64,000 nt of DNA from Breviolum minutum Mf 1.05b.01 (taxonomy: Eukaryota; Sar; Dinophyceae; Suessiales; Symbiodiniaceae). A program made the translations under genes and the position numbers. The DNA lies in assembly GCA_000507305.1 (NCBI GenBank), contig DF240797.1, positions 1 to 64,000 on the forward strand, given 5' to 3'. Below are positions 43,341 through 54,000 of the stretch, one piece after another (positions within the stretch are counted from its first letter, which is position 1; every line of letters begins with the position of its first letter). The notes under the pieces were generated by a model. The model worked only from the letters and a program-made list of their open reading frames with translations. It searched no databases and had not been told where the DNA came from.

Positions 43341-43731
43341 TTGTGTATTGTCAATCAAGGTTGCTTTGTCCCCTATACATGTTCGGAAACAAAGCCACAG
43401 ATGGTACCCATGGATCTAAATATTGGTTTCCAGGGTTTGGCTTTCATTCAGGGCCAAATCTACAACCCTGTCAATGTGTTGTGTCAAAAAGTAAAGTCCA
43501 AACATATCCTATATATTTTCCAGCAACACGCAACAGTGCAACACAAAAAAGGAGATGCCAACACTACGGCTAAACTTGACAGATTTTGACATGTGAATCA
43601 GGGTGAAAAATCTGTGTTTGATGACCCGTTCATGGCAAAGTGGGATCAGGATATGAATGATAGATGTTGCTGATGTTCACAGTGTTGTTAGGAAAATGCA
43701 CCGAGGTTTTGTTGACTTTCATCATTTGTAA
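43341..43731 (+). pseudogene. Coding-like segment with an in-frame TGA and a frame change
   Basis: Frame CFVPYTCSETKPQMVPMDLN and NPVNVLCQKVKSKHILYIFQ runs to TGA 43587-43589. After it the same frame continues HVNQGEKSVFDDPFMAKWDQ and stops at 43,671; a one-base shift gives VADVHSVVRKMHRGFVDFHH to TAA near 43,731. Looks like a decayed gene or retrocopy; a recoded stop cannot be excluded. No MITE from 43,150 to about 44,200. Confidence 0.45.
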
Positions 43732-44689
43732 TTATCTATTTAAGCAATTAGTGGCTGAATGAAAGTGATGAGTATTGATTTTCGGACTGTTGTCAAACAC
43801 TTCCGATATTTCTGGATAAAATAGTTTTACACTATAGACATTGTTGTAATGAACATTACATGTTGAAAAGATCAACTGCTCTTGATTGAAGATTGTATTT
43901 CCACTTGCAATAACCTGTTTATTTGTAAGTGTTTGCCATGTTTAAAATTTTGAGGTATATATAATCAATTACATCCTATGACTATTGTAGGTAGATAAAA
44001 TGGTGAATTCGCTGTTACCATTGTGACCAATGATATCATCGCTAAGCGTAACAATCTCGTGCCGCTTCGGTGATCTCCATCAGTGGTGATGGTTTACTAA
44101 AATGGGTTAGTTCACTTCACCTCACCAATATCATCCCTTATATGTCTATGGCTATTTGAATATGATTAATGCATGAACATATACATGTCATGTACAAATG
44201 TAATTATATATACCCCAGATGCTCAATGTATAGTTCATTTACCTACATAACTACAAGGGGATACATGCGAAGGTAATATGCCAGTCCCATGGAGTATCTT
44301 TGTAGTATTTGGGTAAGTCCAACCACCATTTTTAATAGGTTGGTTTCAGAATTTCACCATTTTTTGAGAGATCATCCATTCCAGGAAGTCTCAGCTAGCA
44401 TTTTGATACAGCTGGCCGTTCAAAGATGTCCAAAAGGATGTCCCAGGAAGTTAGTAAATGGTTAGTAAATGGGGTTATAACCTACTTATAAATGGAGTTT
44501 TTGGGGTAATAACCCATTTACTAACCATCTACTAACTTCCTGGGACATCCTAGCAGAGTATATTATACTAGTGATTTACGGCTTTCTCCCAGAATGGTGG
44601 AAGTGGAATAATCAATATATATATATATATTTATATAGATATATGATATATATATATATATACAAATGAAAGGAACCTAATACTGACAG

Positions 44690-44866
44690 GACCCATTTCC
44701 ACTTAGAATCTTGGTGGGAGGAAGAGTAGCCCACACAGTTGTTCGTGATCACAGAGAGGTGGTTGTTGTTGGAAAATCACCCAATGTTGAAGTTTATGAA
44801 AATTCACCTAATGTTCAACAGGAAATGCAACTTCAAAACTCCTCCGATTCTCCATTGCCATTTTAG
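44690..44866 (+). CDS. Terminal host exon, unknown protein
   Basis: CTGACAG|GAC start, 58 codons open to TAG 44864-44866. Reads DPFPLRILVGGRVAHTVVRD then REVVVVGKSPNVEVYENSPN. Protein-like throughout. There is a weak resemblance to the N-terminal beta region of P450s, which matters because a CYP51 I-helix exon begins 187 bp downstream; I do not rely on it. MITE-G follows. Confidence 0.6.
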   Translation, partial: DPFPLRILVGGRVAHTVVRDHREVVVVGKSPNVEVYENSPNVQQEMQLQNSSDSPLPF

Positions 44867-45052
44867 GTTTTCAGGGGAGGATGTTGTTGTTTGTTGCCCT
44901 AAGAATCCAGACCCCTCCCTAGAATAGGATTGATGGTCTCAATCCCATCCCCAGGTCACAGGATTATGGGGCAAATCCCTTGAAATTAAGACATATCTGG
45001 CTCCTTAGGGTTTGTGGTTGGTTGTTGGTTGTTGGTTCTTGTATTATCACAG

Positions 45053-48000
45053 CTCAGGAACTCCAGCTATCCAGATGGACGTCCCATCAGCGATGAAGAG
45101 ATCGTGGGGTTTTTGATTGCTGCTTTCTTCGGCGGAGTCTCACCTAAAAAAGCAATTATATAGATGACATGTATATACCCTGGAAGTCAACCACCATTTA
45201 TAATAAGGTGTTTCCTTTTGGATGATGATACCATAAGATATGATGGTTCGTAAACCTATAAAGCATGGTGGTTGGACTTTCAGCGTATGTAAATATACAC
45301 ATATATGTTCAATTGACTTAGTCAAGCTTTACTAGTTTAGTTGATGTTTTAGTAAATTTCAGGTGGGTTGAATATGTCCTTTACACACAGATGTATATGG
45401 GTGTTTCCTTAAATGGTGGTACCCCCATTTCACACCCCAAAATGATCATTTTTAGTGGGAAAACCCATGGTTGTTGGGGAAACCCATCATTTTCGGAAAC
45501 CCCCATATGTTAGTTGACATGTGTTAATTTCAACATGGCATTGTACTTTTGGATCTGACAGTTTCCAAACATTCTCTTTGATATCATGGCACCTTAAAAG
45601 CTGTTTCTTGGATTTGTTCTACCATGGTAAATCACCATTTGGGGAATATTGTTGGTTATTTTTTCCAGCCCCCTCAATCAAGCACATCCATGAAAGTGTT
45701 TGTTGAATGAAATTGATGTATGCACACTCTGGAAAAAAATCAAAACCAGGTCCTATGAATGTTATTTATATAAGTTGCATTTCGAAAACTCCAACCACCT
45801 AAATCATAAGTTTCATTTCTATATAATAAGTTTCTATATATATATATTACTTCACTTTTATTATATAAGTTTCTATATAGTGAAACTTGAAAGTCAGTTC
45901 CATTGAAATAGTGACTGCAAGACTGACTATAATGGTATCCTTTAGCCTTTAGGATCATATCATTCACATGTTGCTTCGCCGCAACGAATTCCCCGTTTTG
46001 AGTCCCTAAAAAATCGAGTTCATTTCGTTGTTTCATGGGAGTTCATCGTGTAAACCGGCGGAACAAACCTGTGTTGACCACAAGGAATGCACAACAGTGC
46101 TATTACCACCTCTTGGTCAACGCAACTTGGAAGAATTTGGATGAATGCATGGCCAGTCTAAGATAGAGGAACTGACATCACGATCTGAGCAAAAAATAAA
46201 ACAACCTTTTGTGTTACGACAGTCTTTCATACCCTGTATTTTTTGTTTGTTTAAGGTGATTTTTTACGGTCTCTACCATGGTAAATCACCATTAAACCAA
46301 TACTTTGGGCAATATTTTTTGAGCAAATTCAAGGTAATTTCTTGCGTTTGGGAACTGGGGCCTAGCAGCTGAGCTATTATCAGGATCCCATCATGAACCA
46401 ATCGGAATTTCATGGAATGTCACAATGGATCTTAACGTTCTTCACATGTCCAAACACAACACAAAGCTTGGACAATACACCTTGTTCAGCCTTGGGGGTG
46501 AAAACTCCTGGAATGGCACTGCCCTCTCCCAACCCTTCAGCCTTTCATAACCCAAACTTTTTCACTTTAAAATGGGGCAATATACTTGGATAACACACCC
46601 ACACACACAGAGTTGACATCCAGTGACGTTTGATCAGCTGTTGATATCCGAATATGGTTGAAGTCTGTATATCCAGAAGGTCTGGACAAGTGAGCAAAGG
46701 GGAATGAGATTCTGCATATTCGAAAGATATCCCGGACCAGTTGAGGTTGCTACAGTGGATGGAACAAATCCTGCATCATTTGGGATGTATAAACCCTGTA
46801 AATAATGGGATATGTTCCATATCAACTGGTGCAGGATTTCTTCCATTGATGGCATACCACACTATTTACAGGATTTATGCATTTTGTCAGTTGGATTCAC
46901 ATCGGATTTTTTTACTTCAAGAGCTTAGAATCTGAACAAAGTATAGTGACCTCAACCCAAAATGGTGGTTTAGTAAGGAAATGCCATCCCAAAGTAGCCA
47001 AAACATACAGGTTTAGGAATTATGGAAGATTTGCCCAGATGAAAAATATATATATGAATTACTTTTAACAAAAACTCCAATGAACATGTCTTTTGAATCC
47101 CCATGACCTAAGATTCCTATCACCCCTGGGGTGATCTAGTAGGATTGATGGTCGAAAAATCCCATCCCAATCGGTCATAGGATTATAGGTGAAATCCGGG
47201 AATCTTAGGAGGCACTTGGAGGATGGGCTCCCATGACTTGTAAGTGGTTAATGACTCACCATGATTCGATCAATAAGTCACCAAATGGCCGAAATGGTTT
47301 CTAAAAGGGAGTTACTAACCACTTACTAAATGGGATGGTCCTCCAAGTACCTGGCACATGAAACATCTCTCATTTGAGTTTCCATTACGGATCCATGGGA
47401 CGATTGCATCTTTACCTACAACAATGGTTGATTTTCTATTAGGTAAGTTAGTAGGTACTAAGTAAATATACTTAATGGCCCTCCCAACTACCACACATCG
47501 AAACTACCACCAGAAATAAGGGAGTATTAAGGGGGTTATTAGCCGCCACTATTGTCCATTAATAAGGCTTGATTGAGCCTGTGTTGTGGGGATAGTTTTG
47601 ATGGGAAGGCCATGAGAAAAAACACCGTCCTCCGATACTTGGAGGATCATCCCATTTAGTAAATGGTTAGTAACCCCTATTTATAAGCCATTTAGGCCAT
47701 TTGGAAGGGGAATAACCCAATTTAGTGGACTTACTAACCATGGTTATTAACCACTTACTAAATAGGATGATCCTACAAGTAGGGTGATCCCATCATGGGG
47801 CCCCATGATTTCCAGGTTGGAACTGTTTTCGCGTCCTGACTTGACTCAAGAGCTCCTAGAAGAACAACGGGAGGCCGATGTGGAGGGAGACTCCCTGAAA
47901 ACTAACATGGGTAAATGGAATCACCTATAATTTGTTTTATAATGTTGTATGTAGGAAATTGAAATCTTCAAATGGGTTTGTTTTTTTTCCATTGTCATGT

Positions 48001-51000
48001 TAGTTTGGGGAAATAGCTCCTGAGAATCCAAAGCTTTTGTTTGTTTGGTTAATGTGATTTTTTACGGATTCTACTATGGTAAATCACCATGAACAACCAC
48101 CAGTTGGGGAATATGTTTGTTTTTTTCCAAGCACCTTCACGCAAATCTAAGAAACTAAGTTGCTTCATAGCATTGATGGTCGAAAAATGCCATCCCGGAT
48201 GGTCATAGGAAACAAAACTCCTTAGGAGATACCTGGACGGGATCCTTGGGGTGAAGCCCTTGAATTTAGATTGGACAAAAACCTCCATGAAGAACAACAA
48301 CCAGAGCTGAAAGTTCCCCACTTGTGAGTGACCCCCCTCCCAAAAAAATAGGAGGATGGAAGATGTTTTTTTGAATTTTAGGAGTGGTATTAATGGAAGC
48401 CTAATTATTGGTAGATGAATGGTGTTGGTTGAGGATTTGCGGATTTTCCCTAATTTTGAAGCACACCCTGTTGCATCTTAAAATCAGCAAATAACATGTG
48501 AACCTGTTGGAGTTCCAAAGTGATATAGCATGTACCCAAGCGGTGATATCAAGAGATCGATTTGAAGCTAAGCTAAGGAAAAAACATGGTTTTCCAAGTC
48601 TCCATTCTCAGATGAACCAGATTGTGTCAAATTCTCAGATGAACCTTTATACACTCTCCATTCTCAGATGAACTCAGTTATTTAGTTAAACTTCTATAGA
48701 GTGTATAAGTGTTACAGAAAGGGAAGGCAAGGAACCTCCAAATTTGATGAAAGAGATGAAGGATGCAGCCGGTCCAAAGTCCTTGGAAACGAAGAGGTTG
48801 TTTGTTGCCCTAAGAATCCGGGACCCCTCCCGGATCGAATAGGATTGAGGATTCCAATCCCATCCTTTGAAAAGGAATGTAGGGGTAGTAATCCCTTTCT
48901 CAGGACATACCTGGATTCTTAGGGGAGATCCAAGTAGGGTCAAGAGTCAAGCCGCTGTCCGTGTCCTATCTTGGGAGTACAGGAAAGGTTTGTCGATGGT
49001 TACACCCTCGAAAACTAGCATGGATACCCAAAATAGCCATATTTGAAAGGATATATATATATACATACATTTTTTTAAACCATCATTTTTGGTATTTATG
49101 GTAGATTTCAGGGGGGATAGAGTTAGAGAGCAAGGCAGCCATGCATGGATGTGCTTACAGCTTTATCAGATTTCATTCTGTATACTGCTGAATACTGCAC
49201 TGACTCTATTGTCCAATGACTATGGTAGGGATTGTCAAATTGCCACTTTTAGGAGCCCCGTTCTGAACCAACTACCCTAGTTGCATGGTTGTTTTTCCAA
49301 ACCTCCCACTACACTATCATAGCTGGGGATAACAACAAACCATGTCAGTACAGTAGGATATAAACAGTGATAATCATCGATATACCCTCCAAGTACACAA
49401 ACATAGCAATGGAAACTCGCCATTTAAATGTCAGATACATCCGATATCCCATAGGATCCATGGGACGAACGGTATATTTGCCTACATGTGGTCTAAACTT
49501 ATGGCAAATTATTAAAAAAAGCAGGTAAATATACCGTCGTCCCATGGATCCGTAATGGGATCTATGTTTTTTGTTCTGTTCGTTTTCATTGCAAAAAAAA
49601 CGCCTACCATTTGACCACCGGAGGTGCCCCTAAAAATCATCGGTTTCATCGTGGCAGGCATTGGGTTCTGACGATGCAGCCTTTACGTTTGCAGCCTATG
49701 AGAAGATGAAAAAGTGCCTTGGTTGAGAAGTTATCTCCCCCGTATCTTGGAGGATCATCCCAGTTAGTAAGTTGGTTATGTAGGGATTATTTCAGATGAT
49801 ATAGTGTATATATGTATATATATTCAATATAGTTAAGCCATTATCAGCATCCCATTTGAACTAATCTGGATTTTCATGGTTCATATCATGTCAGGGTTTT
49901 ATTACCATTGCTCAATTGACCCATAATCAACCAACGGGGTCGCGATATGGAACCCATTTTGAGGCGGATGAAATCTGATGCAAATGTTTCTGGTACTTTT
50001 GAGGTACAGGTATTTCCCGAAAATAATGTTGCTTTCTTGAGGTTGGTAATGACTCATGACGTGACACTTGTTTATGAAAAGTTATCTCCCCTAAAGACCC
50101 AGGGTGTGACTGGATATTTAAGGATATAAATATATACATATATACACCTGAAACCCAAATGACCCTTGTTTTGATTGGAAACGACCTTGTTTTGGAGGGT
50201 TCAACCCCCAAAATAGAGGACATCTCCAGGTTCCAGGTATATATAAATGTATGTATATGTAGCTACATATGTGCCTGAGCCTGAGCCCTGAGTCTGATGA
50301 GCGGTAGTCTCTTTACGCAGTTGTTAGACTCATTGGTTCCCGAAAGCTCTAGCTTGGTCTGATTGTTTGCTGCTGATGTTGAGAAGTCAAATTTGTGGTT
50401 CTTGCATTACTTGGAGATGACTCTTTAGCTAGCCTAAACCCAGTCCTTTCAGCTTGGAAACCTGCCTTTCTGACTTTTCGAGGCACAACCTCTTGCTGAA
50501 TCGATCAAAAACAGCCTTGAAAGGTGCGATGCATCCATTGAAGTTCTCGCAAGTATTCACGACGCTGGGTTTTTCCCCGCTACATGATCAGAACTGTGCT
50601 GCATCTTATCCATGGGTTCATGAATCCCGGGTCGGCGTGGCCCGATTGGGTGACTTCTCAGGCGTCTCACGTGAGAGGTTTGTAGTGATCGCAACGATCG
50701 GGAAACCTGAGCCTCCGGGGCCAAATCTTCCAAAATTGACATTGGACAAACCTCACCCCGTTCAAAACCACCGCTTTTTTTCGGGGACCAGGCTATAGCG
50801 CCGTTGATTCTTTGGTGAAAGGATACCTTCAAGCAGCGTCCGTTGCTTGGACGGTGGACCCTGATGATGACGAATGTCACGGATCTTGGACCTCCATCCG
50901 GCTATGCAAGAAGCATTGGCTGAGCTTCCCATTGGCTGGTGTGACCGACCCTATGACCGACTTCTTGTCTATGTGGATGGCTCTTCCATGGGACAGGAGG

Positions 51001-54000
51001 TGTTTGGATGTCTAGGGTAAGCTTCAGAAATCCTCTCAAGACTGATTCCTTGTTTTCAAAAGACATAATGGGAGCAGTTTTAATGACCTCACCATGGTAC
51101 AGATTGACTTGAAAATTCTACGAAGACCTAAGAAATAACATTCAAATCCTATGCAAGTTGTCCAGATACGACATATACCGCATATACCCATACAATCAAT
51201 GTATGGTATGGTACTGTAATTATATTTACCTACATGTACCAATACTTACCATAGAAGTCAACCATTCATGTATAGGTAAATATATGTAAATCCCATGGAT
51301 CCTGTGGGATATATGCGATTATGGACCTTTTTCCCCTGCCTGTTTGTTGAGTATCGGAGTCCTTTCCGAACTTGATTGGCAGCTAAGGTTGCGTGCGGCC
51401 GTCAGTGAAGTGCTGCGCATGCATCTTGGGTGGAAATGATGGGACCCGACAGGCTTCTTGGGTGCCGGGATGAACCAGATCAACAAAAACAAACACATGT
51501 TTACTAGGTGGCGTGGTTTCCAATATTGTTTTTATGTTCACCCCTATTTGGGGAAGATGAACCCATTTTGATGAGCATTTTTTTCAATTGGGTTGAAACC
51601 ACCAACCAGAAACACATTTACCATAGTTTTGTGAAGTGAAAAAATAAGGGAACCACTGAGGGTGAAATATTTGTTCAACATGATGTTTTGTTTCGTCACA
51701 TTCTTCTCATCGACCGCAAACAAAATCATGTCTGATGGGAAGCGACCTCAAAAACAACACCTGAAATTCAAATTGGTGATTTTTGTTTTTCTTCAAACCT
51801 GAATGGAATGAAGTTTCATAGGCTCAAGACAAATTAAGAAGCAGCCGGGACAGGTTTGCCATGATATTATTTATCAATGATGATGATGATGATGATGATG
51901 ATGATGCTGCTGCTGCTGCTCGCTCAAGTGCTGCGACACCAAACACCGCAATCAATAAACATGTTTCCAATGTGTATTTCAAATGTGACACAATTCCAGC
52001 CCCTAACAATGATTTTGTTGGTGTCCTATCTCTTTAACCGAGTTCTCTCTGCTATACTTTTGCCAAAGGGGGTTTCCAGGTTTACTGGGTTTTCCCCAAA
52101 GCTCCAACCTGAAGCCCATCACAGGCCCCCCCAAAAAAACAACTGCAAGGATGACTAAAAACCCAGGAAATCTAACATAGGTACCAAACATTATGGTTTT
52201 GGAAGATGTAACTCCCTTTCAAGAATAGCTATTTTTGGTATCTTTGTTAAATTTCGAAAATGTAAGCATCCTGTAATCTCATTATGGATCCATGGGACGA
52301 ATGGTATATTTACCCACGTCAATGGTTGATTTTGATGGGAAATTAGTAGGTAAATATGCCAGTCCCATGGATGCTATACCATACGGACCTTGCGTGACTG
52401 AACATCTTTACAAGATGGGCCCCAAACACCCGTTATAAGTAGAGTAAAATAACTCCACTTATGGGTGTTGAAAAACAGTCTACCTCAAGAAGACCGTGAT
52501 GCACCGAGCCGCCTATCGAGATGATAAGGGTGAGATAGTGGTGTTCAATCGCCCGAAAACTCCCAGTTGGGATAGTTTCAGGTCCTCAGAAGATGCTGGG
52601 TGCCTGAGGAAACTTTGGACTTTGTCCCACCAGGTGTCCAAGAAGGAAGTGAAGGCGCTTGCAGCTGGAGCAGACGAAGACCAGAAGAAAAAGATTACCA
52701 TGGCCACGGCACAAGAGCTTGAAGAAGAAGCAGTCCGAGCCGGTGGCATACCTTCACCACGGTCAGACGGAGAAAGACCAGGTTGCAACTCCATTTACAA
52801 CTAGTAGCTGCCCACCTTGAAATCTTTTCAGGTAATTAAGCATGAACTGTCATCCAAGGGTCATTGACTCCCAAAAACGGATGGAAATGATGGACCCCTT
52901 ACCTTTTAGCTCCCCCCGTTTTTTGTTTTGTTGCCCAAAAACATACAATGTTGTACGATCTGATGTTTGGAGGGGGTTTGGACATTTGAGATGTTGAATC
53001 ATTGAAGAGATCTTTGCTAACAAGAGCATTTTGACCAACGGCAGCAGAAAAGAATACGTGTCACAACCACCCCCAGCCTTTTTTTTCTCCCCGATCCTTG
53101 GTGAAAATGCATCAATTGGACGAAGACACCACCCACAGAAATCAAAACATATAGATACCAACACTTGCCATGTTTAATCTGGGAGTTTACATACCATTTT
53201 CCAAATTATCCATCATTTTGCGGCCCAAAATGGCCCTCCAGCCGTTAGTTTTTGGCCACGGGTTTCGGCCGAGGCATGCACCACTCTTTTTGTTGATGCG
53301 AACGGTGGAGCAAGATGTGGAGTTCAAGGCCTTTGGGATGTTTCGACAACAGCGGGACGTTTTTGTGTTTTTTCAATTTTTTTTGGGGAACAAAATTTGT
53401 GGGATGTGTATAAAAAGATTGGTGAAACAACGTGGTAAATAGTGCGACAAACGATACCTATCGTTTGGTTGGCCACATATATCTTCCATCAACACTGTAT
53501 TTAATAACTTCAGTCATGTTGGTGCTAACAGCACCATTTCCAGACTTGAAACATCCACATCAAAAGAAACATTGGACAGAAGTATATACCCTAGTCTTGC
53601 AAAATCCTCCAATTACCTTCTGAGGAGGAGTTTGGACCCCATAGTGTTTGGGGGTCCAACCACGGATCCTCACAATGTGTTTGCAAGACTAGGGATAGAT
53701 AGATTTTCTTGTGGATACACCCCCCCAAAAACTAACATGACAATGGAACATCCACTAGAGGTTATTGTTATAGGGGACTAGGTGGCGGTTGCAAATATGT
53801 TTGATTTTCGCCCTGAGCGAAATGATCCAATTTGGCTAATATTTTTCAAAGGGGGTTTTGTTCGAAACCACCAACTAGGGGATTATTTATGTATAATAGA
53901 GGGTAAATAATTGTAATTATGATCCCCAACAAAAACCATTCTAGTTGACTAGGGCATGCCCAACACTGTTAGGTAGGTGGGTTTTGTCAAAAGCCGCATC

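Noticed and set aside
46116-46372. ORF starting MHGQSKIEELTSRS as a gene
   Set aside because: It may be a real exon, but it lies in a CYP51 intron in another frame, ends in a MITE-K, and has no clear acceptor.
47816-48015. CYP51 exon extending into DSLKTNM before the MITE-I relative
   Set aside because: Ending at GAT|GTGGAG instead joins in phase to the next exon and matches P450 spacing; the extension is MITE sequence.
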